A stretch of DNA of 64,000 nucleotides. It comes from Exiguobacterium sp. BMC-KP (lineage in GTDB: Bacteria > Bacillota > Bacilli > Exiguobacteriales > Exiguobacteriaceae). Under the pieces are notes generated by a model. It made no database searches. It was not told where the DNA came from and was given only the letters and a program-made list of their open reading frames with translations. The DNA lies in NCBI RefSeq assembly GCF_001275385.1, contig NZ_LGIW01000014.1, forward strand, positions 62,001-126,000. The letters run 5' to 3'. The first letter of the stretch is position 1. Every line of letters begins with the position of its first letter. Positions 46,588-55,377 of the stretch are shown in pieces. A program made the position numbers and the translations under genes.

Positions 46588-47082
46588 ATGGAAAAAAAGA
46601 TTAACTTCAATATCATTTCAGATAACTCAACAGACGGTCACGGTGGATTCGGTGTCGGAACACTTAGTTTAAATAGTATGTCACCGGTCATCATTTCACC
46701 AGAAGACGGCGAAGCCTACATCGACATGGGTGCGATGCACGCGAAAGCAGCAATCGAGAAACGCGTCAAGTTCACGACGGATAAAGCCGATACGCCGAAT
46801 GGCAAACTGTACTGGATCGTCTGGGTGACGGTCGGTCGTAAGCCAGAAGGATTCTATTACGGCGGTGTGGCTGCGTGCGATCTGCTAGTCGATGCGGAAG
46901 CGCGTCGCGGATTCAAGATTCTTGCTGATCACGTCAATAAGATGGATAAATCCCTTAAAGGACGAATTGTCGTCGATCATATGGATGAGCGTTCAAAAGA
47001 ATTGTTACGTGATTTCTTGCAGACACATAAACCTGAGATGTGGGAAAATGCTGACGCTGCTTTACATGAAGCGTTGGTCTAA
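46588..47082 (+). CDS. ywhD: YwhD-family protein
   Basis: 164 residues, soluble, no known function. NFNIISDNSTDGHGGFGVGTLSLNSMSPV and KLYWIVWVTVGRKPEGFYYGGV are conserved in the YwhD family. The ATG at 46588 has AAAAGGGGAC upstream; the frame to 46519 is rejected. Part of the ywhB...ywhD...speE-speB order. Confidence 0.85.
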   Translation: MEKKINFNIISDNSTDGHGGFGVGTLSLNSMSPVIISPEDGEAYIDMGAMHAKAAIEKRVKFTTDKADTPNGKLYWIVWVTVGRKPEGFYYGGVAACDLLVDAEARRGFKILADHVNKMDKSLKGRIVVDHMDERSKELLRDFLQTHKPEMWENADAALHEALV

Positions 47083-47084
47083 AC

Positions 47085-47116
47085 AAAAGAACGTGTGCCG
47101 CGGCACACGTTCTTTT
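47085..47116. terminator. Bidirectional terminator between ywhD and the phosphoesterase
   Basis: Perfect 16-base palindromic hairpin AAAAGAACGTGTGCCG/CGGCACACGTTCTTTT with no loop beyond the turn; T tract both ways. Confidence 0.9.
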
Positions 47117-47117
47117 T

Positions 47118-47963
47118 TCATGGTCGTTTCAGCGTCAAGACGACGAGTTCTGGATGATTGAACAGACGAAACGGAAACAGGCTGTTTCCGAGACCACGAC
47201 TGACGATCAGTTCGGTCTGCTGTTCCTGATAGCGACCTGCCGTCACGGTTGGAAAGAATCCTTGACCAGGCGCATACAGACCTTCCGTAAACGGCAGGCG
47301 GATCTGTCCGCCGTGGGCGTGACCGGATAAGACGAGATCAACGGAACGCTCGGCATACAAGGATTTATATTCCGGACGATGCGCAAGCAAAAGTCGAAAC
47401 GCATCAGGTGATACGTCTTGCAATGCTTGATCGAGACTTTGACGAATTCCATCCGGTTCTGATAGCCCTTCGCGCCACCGTGTCGTCGTCGGGTCATCGA
47501 TACCGATCAGCGAAATTGATTGACCTTGGTATTCGATGACACGTGATTGATTTCGGAGAACGGTGACACCCAGTTGCTCAAGCTTTGGCAAAATCGTTAG
47601 ATTGAGCCGAACCTCATGATTCCCGGTGACGAAGTAGACCGGGTATCGATCAACGAGCGCTTTCATGAGTGTAAGGGCAGCTTCTTCACCGTTTCGCCTC
47701 GAGTCAATCAAATCGCCAGTCATGACGACGAGATCCGGCTTTTCGCGATCAATTTTCTTCAGTAGTCGTTCTTGTTCATTCCCGAACGCCTTGCCATGTA
47801 AATCTGCTACTTGGACGACACGATAACCATCAAATGCTTCCGGTAAGCGATTTGACGTAACCGTCACCTGTGAGACATCAATGATGTTATTTTCACGATA
47901 TAAAAACCAGCTTCCTAATGCGAGGACGCTGAGGGATACTAACCAGCGTGTACGTTTTCGCAT
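47118..47963 (-). CDS. Membrane-anchored calcineurin-like metallophosphoesterase
   Basis: 281 residues: one N-terminal membrane helix (about 7-22), then a metallophosphatase domain with VVQVADLHGKAFG (D-x-H), VVMTGDLIDSR (G-D), VTGNHEV (GNHE) and LLAHRPEY / VLSGHAHGGQIRLP (GHxH). This is the YkuE/YaeI-like group, two-metal phosphodiesterases acting on the outside or membrane face. ATG 47963 is preferred with GAGG six bases upstream; ATG 47975 would add four residues. Confidence 0.88.
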   Translation of the reverse strand: MRKRTRWLVSLSVLALGSWFLYRENNIIDVSQVTVTSNRLPEAFDGYRVVQVADLHGKAFGNEQERLLKKIDREKPDLVVMTGDLIDSRRNGEEAALTLMKALVDRYPVYFVTGNHEVRLNLTILPKLEQLGVTVLRNQSRVIEYQGQSISLIGIDDPTTTRWREGLSEPDGIRQSLDQALQDVSPDAFRLLLAHRPEYKSLYAERSVDLVLSGHAHGGQIRLPFTEGLYAPGQGFFPTVTAGRYQEQQTELIVSRGLGNSLFPFRLFNHPELVVLTLKRP

Positions 47964-48005
47964 GAGCCACCTCATTTCTTTCTACTTTGCATAATTCAGG
48001 ATAAC

Positions 48006-48040
48006 AAAAAAGACCTCCTTCCGTATGCGACGGAAGGAGG
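48006..48040 (-). terminator. Terminator of the betaine transporter gene
   Basis: CCTCCTTCCGT/ACGGAAGGAGG stem; minus-strand T tract. Confidence 0.88.
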
Positions 48041-48053
48041 AATTCAAAACGAT

Positions 48054-49610
48054 TTAGGCATCTTGTTTTAAGTCTGTGACTTCTTTTTGCGCATCGGGTT
48101 CTTCCGATAAATCTTTGAACAGGGCGATGACCATCATTCCGACGACGAAGATGAACGGGAAGGCGGCTAGAACAGCTGCTGCCTGTAGGGCACTCAATCC
48201 TCCGGCATAAAGTAAGACGGCGGCGATTGAAGACTGGATGATACCCCAAGCAAGCTTGATGCGTAAGCTTGGCATGAGACTACCACCAGACGATAGCATA
48301 CCGAGAACATATGTCGCGGAGTCAGCCGAAGTAATGAAGAACGTCGTAATCAAGAAGACAGCGACGATGCTAAGGAACGTGCCTAAGCCACCGAATGTTT
48401 CAAATAGAGCAAACATACCGGTTTCGACTCCTTTATCGTTGACCGTCGAGATCAGATCGACATTTTGGAACAATTCGTTCCAAATCGCTGATCCACCGAA
48501 GACAGAGAACCAAAGGAGACCAAAGATCGTTGGGACGAGCATAATCCCGATGACGAACTCACGAATCGTCCGTCCTTTCGAGACACGGGCGATGAACGTA
48601 CCGACGAATGGTGACCAGGAAATCCACCATGCCCAGTAGAAGATCGTCCAATCGTTGATCCAGCCTCGTTCGTCTGGATTAAAGGCAGATGCCCGGAAAC
48701 TCATGACCGGTAAGTTTTGCAAATAAGCACCTGTTGTTTGCACGAAAAGGTCCATGATGAAACTGAACGGTCCGAGGAACAGGACGCCGATCATCAACAG
48801 AACGGCGAGGACGATGTTGGCGTTACTGAGACGAACGATTCCTTTATCGAGTCCGGATGCCGCACTCATCATGTAAAGGACAGACACAACGACAATGATG
48901 ATCATTTGTGTCAGGAAGGAGTTAGGAATACTACTCGTTAGGAAGTTCAATCCACCTGAGATTTGTTGTGCACCGAGACCGAGCGACGTCGCGACACCAA
49001 ATGCTGTTGCGACGATGGCGAGTACTTCGACGGTACCTTTACCGGCAGAAGCATACCGAGGCTTCATCAATGAAGCGACAGTGTCACCAATCGTAGCTGG
49101 ACGTCCTTTTCGGAATGTCGAGTAAGCGATAGCAAGCGCGACGATCGCGTATAATGCCCAAGGATGTAATCCCCAGTGGAAGAATGAATAGCGCATCGCG
49201 AGGCGTGCTGCTTCCGTTGGATCATCTGTTGCGACTGGCGGTGTATGAAAGTGCGTCAATGGCTCTGAGACACCCCAGAAGACAAGCCCGATTCCCATAC
49301 CAGCACTGAAGAGCATAGCAAACCAAGAAATGAGACCATATTCAGGACGGTCCGAATCCTTACCGAGTCGAATCGAACCGAAGCGGGAAAAGATTAAAAA
49401 GATAGCAATGATTAAAAAAGCACTCATGCCGAGAAGATATAGCCAGCCAAATCCGTTAGAAACAAAGGATTGTGCTTTAGCTGTGACATTTCCGAGACTA
49501 GCTGCACCGATTAGGGATTCCGGTAAGATTCCCCATATGGTAAAGAGCACACAGAAAATGACGGATACCATAAAGACTTTTGTGATCTTACTTTTTCGAT
49601 TATTTTCCAT
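48054..49610 (-). CDS. BCCT-family glycine betaine transporter (OpuD-like)
   Basis: 518 residues, 12 helices. Osmoprotectant importer coupled to sodium. WGVSEPLTHF, FFHWGLHPWALYAIVALAIAY (the betaine tryptophan box) and FYWAWWISWSPFVGTFIARVSKGRT are family signatures. The long frame to 49823 is rejected; the ATG at 49610 lies after AGAAGG at the customary N-terminus of the family (OpuD about 512 residues). Choline or other betaines are possible. Confidence 0.92.
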   Translation of the reverse strand: MENNRKSKITKVFMVSVIFCVLFTIWGILPESLIGAASLGNVTAKAQSFVSNGFGWLYLLGMSAFLIIAIFLIFSRFGSIRLGKDSDRPEYGLISWFAMLFSAGMGIGLVFWGVSEPLTHFHTPPVATDDPTEAARLAMRYSFFHWGLHPWALYAIVALAIAYSTFRKGRPATIGDTVASLMKPRYASAGKGTVEVLAIVATAFGVATSLGLGAQQISGGLNFLTSSIPNSFLTQMIIIVVVSVLYMMSAASGLDKGIVRLSNANIVLAVLLMIGVLFLGPFSFIMDLFVQTTGAYLQNLPVMSFRASAFNPDERGWINDWTIFYWAWWISWSPFVGTFIARVSKGRTIREFVIGIMLVPTIFGLLWFSVFGGSAIWNELFQNVDLISTVNDKGVETGMFALFETFGGLGTFLSIVAVFLITTFFITSADSATYVLGMLSSGGSLMPSLRIKLAWGIIQSSIAAVLLYAGGLSALQAAAVLAAFPFIFVVGMMVIALFKDLSEEPDAQKEVTDLKQDA

Positions 49611-49987
49611 CGTGTTCAACACCTTCTTTCGAATTTTACATAGTTGTTCTGTATCAAATGATGGCAACGACATTATCATTACCCCGTCGATCCGATAACA
49701 AAACCTAATCACGCAGGGTACTACCGTAACAAACATTTGTGTGGAAAAGCAAATCGACCGGGAAATGAGAATAAAGAGATCAATGTTTTTCATGGAAGGA
49801 TAAGCAAAAAAGATTGCAATCAAGCGTTTTTAAAATAATGTGGAAATAAAAAAAGGAAAACGTTAATACTATTATTTCCCGTTTCGTCTTAAAACTAACG
49901 TAAAGCTTGATGTGAGCAAATCAGAGGCGGTCTGAAATCAGATTTGATATAACAAAAGCAGTCATCATTTTGAAGGAGGCATTTCCA
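49611..49987. other. Divergent intergenic region, AT-rich
   Basis: About 375 bases between the betaine transporter and the nitroreductase gene. It must hold both promoters, but I could not place either with confidence. A weak cre-like GGAAAACGTTAATA lies near 49855. No open frame or RNA structure recognised. Confidence 0.4.
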
Positions 49988-50659
49988 ATGGAAAAACAAC
50001 AACAAAAACAAGCGATTCTCGAAGCATTTCAATCTCGTCATGCGACCAAGACATTTAATGGTCAAATGATCCCAGAAGACGATTTTCGGTTCATTTTAGA
50101 AACGGCGCGTCTGTCACCGAGCTCGTTCGGATATGAGCCATGGAATATGCTCGTCATTCAAAATCCAGAAATCCGAGACGCATTAAAAGAAATCTCTTGG
50201 GGCGCACAAGGACAATTGCCGACAGCGAGTCACTTCGTCTTGTTCCTCGCCCGGACAGGAGAACAAATGCAGGCAAATGGTCCACATGTCACGCAGATGA
50301 TGGATTTCCTTGGTCTATCCGAAGAAGCAAAGGCCGGACGGACGAAGCGTTATGGTCTGTTTTTAGAGGAGGATTTCGCGATTGGTGATAACCCAAAAGC
50401 GATGGAAGACTGGGCAGCAAAACAAGCCTATATCGCACTCGGAAACATGATGTCGACGGCAGCACAAATCGGTATCGATTCATGTCCAATCGAAGGATTC
50501 GACCAGCAAGCCGTCGAGCAATTACTCGTCGATCGTGGACTGCTCGATCGTTCTGTTTTCACGGTGCCGGTCATGGTCGCATTCGGTTACCGGGCAGACG
50601 AACCAAAACGTGATAAGCAACGTCGTCCACTTGATGAAATCGTGACGTTCGTCGAGTAA
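49988..50659 (+). CDS. NAD(P)H-dependent nitroreductase-family oxidoreductase
   Basis: 223 residues, FMN-binding nitroreductase fold (NfsB/YfkO type). SRHATKTFNGQMIPEDDF at the start and ETARLSPSSFGYEPWNMLVI are the FMN-contact regions; LGNMMSTAAQIGIDSCPIEGF is the central conserved block. Reduces quinones or nitro compounds. ATG 49988 has GAAGGAGG upstream. Confidence 0.9.
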   Translation: MEKQQQKQAILEAFQSRHATKTFNGQMIPEDDFRFILETARLSPSSFGYEPWNMLVIQNPEIRDALKEISWGAQGQLPTASHFVLFLARTGEQMQANGPHVTQMMDFLGLSEEAKAGRTKRYGLFLEEDFAIGDNPKAMEDWAAKQAYIALGNMMSTAAQIGIDSCPIEGFDQQAVEQLLVDRGLLDRSVFTVPVMVAFGYRADEPKRDKQRRPLDEIVTFVE

Positions 50660-50803
50660 AGACAGAAGACAAAAATTTTCGAATTATATAGAAGTTTCTT
50701 TCGAAATTCGGTATACTCGCATTTGTATGATTAAGAAGCGCCGTAAACGCCACTCGCATACGAACAACTTTTGTCTTGATGAAAGAAAGGGGTTCTATCG
50801 CAA

Positions 50804-51646
50804 ATGGAACAAAAATTAAAGTTATGGTTCACGGAACACCAAACGGAAGATTACGGTATCACATTCCGTGTCAACCACGTTTATGAGAGCGAACAAACGG
50901 AGTTTCAACGCCTAGAGATGGTTGAAACGGACGAGTTCGGTACGATGTTGTTACTTGACGGAATGGTCATGACGACAGATAAGGACGAGTTCGTTTACCA
51001 CGAGATGGTCGCGCACGTCCCGTTGTTCACACACCCGAATCCAAAATCGGTTCTGGTCGTTGGTGGAGGAGACGGCGGAGTCATCCGTGAAGTCTTGAAA
51101 CACCCGTCCGTCGAAAAAGCTGTTTTAGTTGAAATCGACGGAAAAGTCATCGAGTATTCGAAAAAATACCTCCCGAACATTGCAGGTGGATTGGACGATG
51201 CACGCGTCGAAGTCATCGTTGGGGATGGATTCATGCATATCGCAGAAGCAGAAAACGAGTATGATGTCATCATGGTCGACTCGACTGAACCAGTTGGTCC
51301 AGCGGTCAACTTGTTCACGAAAGGCTTCTACTCTGGTATTTCAAAAGCATTGAAAGAAGACGGTATTTTCGTCGCACAATCGGATAACCCATGGTTCACA
51401 CCAGACTTGATCCGTGATGTCCAACGTGATGTTAAAGAAATCTTCCCAATCACGAAGCTCTACATCGCTAACGTTCCGACGTACCCAAGTGGTCTTTGGA
51501 CGTTCACGATCGGATCAAAGAAACACGATCCGCTTGCTGTTGCACCAGAGCGTTTCCACGAGATCGACACGAAGTATTACACGCCTGAGCTTCACACGGC
51601 AGCTTTCGCACTTCCGAAATTCGTTAAAGATTTGACGAACGGCTGA
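50804..51646 (+). CDS. speE: Spermidine synthase
   Basis: Aminopropyltransferase of 280 residues making spermidine from putrescine and decarboxylated [21 protein letters not shown] (SAM-binding), [15 protein letters not shown] (active-site Asp) and [13 protein letters not shown] are diagnostic. GAAAGGGG ribosome site. Followed by speB after a hairpin, the conserved Bacillus speE-speB pair. Confidence 0.95.
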   Translation: MEQKLKLWFTEHQTEDYGITFRVNHVYESEQTEFQRLEMVETDEFGTMLLLDGMVMTTDKDEFVYHEMVAHVPLFTHPNPKSVLVVGGGDGGVIREVLKHPSVEKAVLVEIDGKVIEYSKKYLPNIAGGLDDARVEVIVGDGFMHIAEAENEYDVIMVDSTEPVGPAVNLFTKGFYSGISKALKEDGIFVAQSDNPWFTPDLIRDVQRDVKEIFPITKLYIANVPTYPSGLWTFTIGSKKHDPLAVAPERFHEIDTKYYTPELHTAAFALPKFVKDLTNG

Positions 51647-51669
51647 GCTCAGTCACTATAGCACACATG

Positions 51670-51704
51670 AACAGAGCGGTTTCGATCTTCGAAATCGCTC
51701 TGTT
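51670..51704 (+). other. Hairpin between speE and speB
   Basis: AACAGAGCGGTTTCGA/TCGAAATCGCTCTGTT, one G-T pair, but followed by GTCAGG instead of T residues. Possible partial terminator or RNA-processing element. Confidence 0.5.
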
Positions 51705-51760
51705 GTCAGGTAAACAGACGTTTGTATCAGCAAACGGCAAATGAACAGGGGGAATGGATC

Positions 51761-52633
51761 ATGCGTTTTGATGAAGCATATTCAGGAAAAGTCTTTATCG
51801 CTAGTCAACCGACTCACGAAGATGCAAAAGGAATTTTATACGGCATGCCGATGGACTGGACGGTCAGTTTCCGTCCGGGTTCACGATTTGGTCCGGCACG
51901 TATCCGTGAAGTATCTCTTGGTTTAGAAGAATATAGCCCGTACTTAGATGGTGACATCGCCGACGCGAAGTTGTTTGACGCGGGAGATATCCCGTTACCA
52001 TTCGGGAATGCTCAAAAATCACTTGATATGATTGAAGATTACGTCGATTCGTTACTGACAGCAGGCAAGTTCCCGCTCGGTATGGGTGGCGAACATTTAG
52101 TCACGTGGCCAGTCGTCAAAGCGTTCGATAAACACTACGATGATTTCGTCGTGCTTCACTTTGATGCGCATACGGACTTACGCGATGAGTATGAAGGAGA
52201 GCCATTGTCGCACTCGACGCCACTTAAGAAAATCGCAAACTTGATCGGACCAGAGAACTGCTATTCATTCGGAATTCGTTCAGGTATGAAAGAAGAGTTC
52301 GAATGGGCGAAAACGTCAGGCTACAACCTCTTCAAATACGAGATCGTCGAGCCGCTTCGTCAAGTTCTTCCGACACTTTCCGGTAAAAAGGTCTATGTCA
52401 CGATCGATATCGATGTTCTCGATCCGTCAGCAGCACCAGGGACAGGTACACAAGAAATCGGTGGAGTGACAACGAAGGAACTACTTGAAGTCGTTCATAT
52501 GATCGCACGAGCAGACGTCGACGTCATCGGCGCGGATTTGGTAGAAGTATGCCCAGCGTACGATCAATCCGACATGACAGCGATCGCGGCAGCGAAAGTA
52601 TTACGCGAAATGATGATTGGATTCATTAAATGA
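51761..52633 (+). CDS. speB: Agmatinase
   Basis: Ureohydrolase of 290 residues (same as Bacillus SpeB) splitting agmatine into putrescine and urea. Binuclear manganese ligands: GGEHLVTWP, LHFDAHTDLRDEYEGEPLSHS and TIDIDVLDPSAAPGTGT. Upstream frame to 51722 rejected; AGGGGGAA precedes the ATG at 51761. With speE it forms the agmatine-to-spermidine route. Confidence 0.95.
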   Translation: MRFDEAYSGKVFIASQPTHEDAKGILYGMPMDWTVSFRPGSRFGPARIREVSLGLEEYSPYLDGDIADAKLFDAGDIPLPFGNAQKSLDMIEDYVDSLLTAGKFPLGMGGEHLVTWPVVKAFDKHYDDFVVLHFDAHTDLRDEYEGEPLSHSTPLKKIANLIGPENCYSFGIRSGMKEEFEWAKTSGYNLFKYEIVEPLRQVLPTLSGKKVYVTIDIDVLDPSAAPGTGTQEIGGVTTKELLEVVHMIARADVDVIGADLVEVCPAYDQSDMTAIAAAKVLREMMIGFIK

Positions 52634-52639
52634 AAAAGC

Positions 52640-52671
52640 AAAAGAGACCGGACGTGATGTCGGTCTCTTTT
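52640..52671. terminator. Bidirectional terminator after speB
   Basis: AAAAGAGACCG/CGGTCTCTTTT stem, T-rich both sides. Confidence 0.88.
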
Positions 52672-52678
52672 GTTTTGT

Positions 52679-53272
52679 TTAGAGGAAGAATTGAATGATC
52701 CCGAACGCACCGAATCCGATGATTAGACTGGCAGACGTCCACTGGATGATACGTAAAGTGGGTGTCGCAAGCTGGTGCTTGAGCAGGTGTGTGATGTTCG
52801 CCAAGATGACCCACCAAGTGGCAGAACCGAGAAAAATACCGATTAGAAACAAAAAGGCATCCTGTCCGTTCGTCATCGTCAATTTAAATCGTGCGAACAA
52901 CGCCAGGAATAGCGTGATCGTCATGGGGTTCAAGAACGTCAGGAGTAAGACGGATAGATAGTTACTTAACCGTGACGAGACTGTATCGGAAATTGAGGCG
53001 GTCGAAGAAGCTTGAAACATCGACCAGCCGATGTAACACAAAAACAGACTGCCAATCAGTTGCATCCAGGATGCTTGGGTGAGTAAAGATTGGACGAGTG
53101 AAAAACCAGATAAGGCAAGCAATCCATAAGTAAAGTCTGCCGTTGCGGCTCCGAGTCCGGAAACAATTCCGGAAATTCGTCCATGTCGAAGAGTTCGTTG
53201 CATGCATAAGAGGCCAATCGGACCGACGGGGGCGGCTAAGGCAAACCCGATTCCAAAACCAGTCGTAAACAT
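52679..53272 (-). CDS. LysE-family amino-acid exporter
   Basis: 197 residues, six helices. GFGIGFALAAPVGPIGLLCMQRTLRHGR is the LysE/RhtB N-terminal signature with the conserved APVGP. Exports an amino acid or related solute. It starts on the last base of the Lrp-type regulator gene stop codon, a classic regulator-exporter pair. Confidence 0.87.
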   Translation of the reverse strand: MFTTGFGIGFALAAPVGPIGLLCMQRTLRHGRISGIVSGLGAATADFTYGLLALSGFSLVQSLLTQASWMQLIGSLFLCYIGWSMFQASSTASISDTVSSRLSNYLSVLLLTFLNPMTITLFLALFARFKLTMTNGQDAFLFLIGIFLGSATWWVILANITHLLKHQLATPTLRIIQWTSASLIIGFGAFGIIQFFL

Positions 53273-53730
53273 CAGTCGACCTCGGGTAACGGAAAATGAA
53301 GCGACTCCTTTTCCGTTCGCATGATGATCGTCGTTTTCGTCCGCAGGATACCTGCTAATTCTTTGATGTGGTAGGTGATGATTTCATCAAGTTGTTCTGT
53401 ATCCCGACAACGGATTTTAAGTAGGTAATCATCGTCCCCGGCGACGTGATGGCATTCCAGTACATACTCAAGTTCTTGAATCCGTTTTAGAAATGGCGCT
53501 CGATGTTCCGGTCGCTCGAGTGAAACAGCGACGAATGCAGCAAGACGATAGTCAAAGGAGGAGGGGTCTAGAACCGTCGTCAACTGACGGATGATACCTT
53601 GCTCTTGTAAGCGTGCGACGCGCTCTGCAACAGCCGGTGCCGATAAGCCGATGTGTTGTGCAAGTGTTGACCATTTCATCCGGGCATCCCTTTTCAAAAA
53701 AGTAATAATTTTTAAATCGTAGGAATCCAT
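53272..53730 (-). CDS. Lrp/AsnC-family transcriptional regulator
   Basis: 152 residues. N-terminal helix-turn-helix (about 4-52, STLAQHIGLSAPAVAERVARLQEQGII) and C-terminal RAM ligand domain (about 66-140, HHVAGDDDYLLKIRCRD). Binds an amino acid and controls the exporter translated immediately downstream, and likely its own synthesis. Weak GAAGG ribosome site. Confidence 0.9.
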   Translation of the reverse strand: MDSYDLKIITFLKRDARMKWSTLAQHIGLSAPAVAERVARLQEQGIIRQLTTVLDPSSFDYRLAAFVAVSLERPEHRAPFLKRIQELEYVLECHHVAGDDDYLLKIRCRDTEQLDEIITYHIKELAGILRTKTTIIMRTEKESLHFPLPEVD

Positions 53731-53850
53731 AGGTTTTAACCTTCTTTTCTATTGTTATTTAAGATATTTTATTTCGAAAAGAAAGAAAAAGTCAATGTGT
53801 TTGTAGAACAAGTTCATAGCACACTGAAATCTTTACACATTTACGGCAGT

Positions 53851-53903
53851 ATCTTAAGTTTAAGATGTCACCACGAAGGAAATGTTCTGAAGTGTAAGAA
53901 CAT
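53851..53903. promoter_or_regulatory. Two inverted repeats upstream of the DUF4397 gene
   Basis: ATCTTAA-GT-TTAAGAT (53851-53866) and ATGTTCT..AGAACAT (53882-53903). Candidate operators in the 220-base gap shared with the Lrp gene; no regulator identified. Confidence 0.4.
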
Positions 53904-53950
53904 TGGTTTGAGAGCGATGTACATTTGACAATCAGAAAGGTGGAAAAAAG

Positions 53951-54739
53951 ATGAAGAAACTCTTATCGTTTGTGACCGCTACGTTGCTGTTTGCACTATT
54001 CGTGCTACCAGTAGGCGCAGCGGATGACGCAATGGTTCGTGTCATTCATGCTTCACCAGATGCTCCGGCAGTCGATATCGCGGTCGATGGCAAAAAAGCG
54101 GTATCAGGAGCAAAATTCAAAGATGTCACAGATTATCTCACACTACCAGCTGGCGAACATAAAGTAGAAGTATTCGCTGCAGGAACTACGAAAAATCCTG
54201 TGCTCTCTCAAACACTCAACGTAGAAGCTGGTAAATTCTATTCGGTCGCAGCAATCGGCAAATTAGCTGATATCAAACTCGCGGTCATGGAAGACAATGG
54301 TAAAGGCGAAGATGGAAAATCAATGGTTCGTGTCGCACACTTTGCACCAGATGCGCCAGCTGTTGATGTCGCACCAAAAGGTGGAGACCCACTCTTCAGT
54401 AACCTTGAATTCTCAAAAGTCTCTGACTACGGTACACTCGATGCAGGTACGTATGACCTTGAAGTCCGTCCTGCAGGCGCAACGGATGTCGTCAAAGCAC
54501 TGGATGGTGTCAAACTCGACAGTGGCAAAAACTATACAGCACTCGCAATCGGCTTACTTGAAGGCGAACCAGCATTTGAAGTCCTCTTGATCCCAGACGG
54601 TGGTGAAATGGCATCAATGCCAGAAACAGGACTTGGTGGTTCATCTGATACGGCTTCTGCTACACCATGGGCAGTCGCAGCAGCAGCTGCCTTGTTAGTA
54701 GGAACAGCGTATGTCGTCCGTCGTAAACAAAACGCTTAA
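53951..54739 (+). CDS. DUF4397-domain cell-wall surface protein with MPETG sorting signal
   Basis: 262 residues. Signal peptide about 1-23. Two DUF4397 repeats: MVRVIHASPDAPAVDIAVDGK (from 28) and MVRVAHFAPDAPAVDVAPKGG (from about 125). The C-terminus has MPETG (223-227), a hydrophobic helix (AVAAAAALLVGTAYV) and the charged tail RRKQNA: a sortase signal with Met in place of Leu. AAAGGTGG ribosome site. It overlaps the class F sortase gene by 29 bases, presumably its cognate enzyme. Confidence 0.88.
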   Translation: MKKLLSFVTATLLFALFVLPVGAADDAMVRVIHASPDAPAVDIAVDGKKAVSGAKFKDVTDYLTLPAGEHKVEVFAAGTTKNPVLSQTLNVEAGKFYSVAAIGKLADIKLAVMEDNGKGEDGKSMVRVAHFAPDAPAVDVAPKGGDPLFSNLEFSKVSDYGTLDAGTYDLEVRPAGATDVVKALDGVKLDSGKNYTALAIGLLEGEPAFEVLLIPDGGEMASMPETGLGGSSDTASATPWAVAAAAALLVGTAYVVRRKQNA

Positions 54740-55319
54740 GAGTAGTCTTCTTCTCTTACTCGTATTAGCCGGATGTCAATCGGGATCACCTCCAGATGCT
54801 ACAAAGCCGGAAAAACCAAAACAAACCGAAACAACGACGTCTTCTTCGTCCACGCCATCCGAAAAGGTGGACGAAGAGGCGTTCATACCAACGCGTATTA
54901 CAATTCCGACGCTCGATGTGAAAGCGAACATCGAAGTCGTCGGGAAGGATAAACAAGGACGGATGGATGTTCCGAAACAGACCGATCAGGTCGCTTGGTA
55001 TAAATACGGAGCAAAGGCCGGACAAACCGGAAATGTCGTGCTAGCCGGACATTTGGATGATCAAGAAGGTCCCGCTGTTTTTTATGATTTAGCCAAGATT
55101 AAAAAAGGGCAACGGATTGAAGTGACGGGAAAAACAGGACAACAGGTATCGTACGTGGTGACGAACGTCATGTCCTATCCTGTCGATGAAGCACCTGTCG
55201 GATCAATCTTCGGTGCAACCGTCATGAATAAACTGACGCTCATTTCATGTATAGGTACGTTTTCAGAATCAAAAGGATACGATCAGCGTCTTGTCGTCAC
55301 AGCAGAACAAGACGAGTAA
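54711..55319 (+). CDS. Class F sortase, lipoprotein form
   Basis: 202 residues. Lipobox LAGC (19-22) instead of the usual membrane helix, Thr/Ser/Pro/Lys linker (about 25-55), then a sortase domain: RITIPTLDVKANIEVVG, His114 (VLAGHLDD), Cys180 (LTLISCIGTF) and Arg193 (YDQRLVV) form the catalytic triad. The start lies inside the substrate gene, so the two are coupled. It should attach the MPETG protein to the cell wall. Confidence 0.87.
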   Translation: MSSVVNKTLKSSLLLLLVLAGCQSGSPPDATKPEKPKQTETTTSSSSTPSEKVDEEAFIPTRITIPTLDVKANIEVVGKDKQGRMDVPKQTDQVAWYKYGAKAGQTGNVVLAGHLDDQEGPAVFYDLAKIKKGQRIEVTGKTGQQVSYVVTNVMSYPVDEAPVGSIFGATVMNKLTLISCIGTFSESKGYDQRLVVTAEQDE

Positions 55320-55322
55320 AGT

Positions 55323-55377
55323 AAAATAGGCAATTCTTATTTCGGTTAAAACCGAGAATAAGAATTGCCTATTTTTT
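55323..55377. terminator. Bidirectional terminator between sortase and HemAT genes
   Basis: Long stem AATAGGCAATTCTTATT/AATAAGAATTGCCTATT with an inner CGG/CCG and T runs. Confidence 0.9.
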
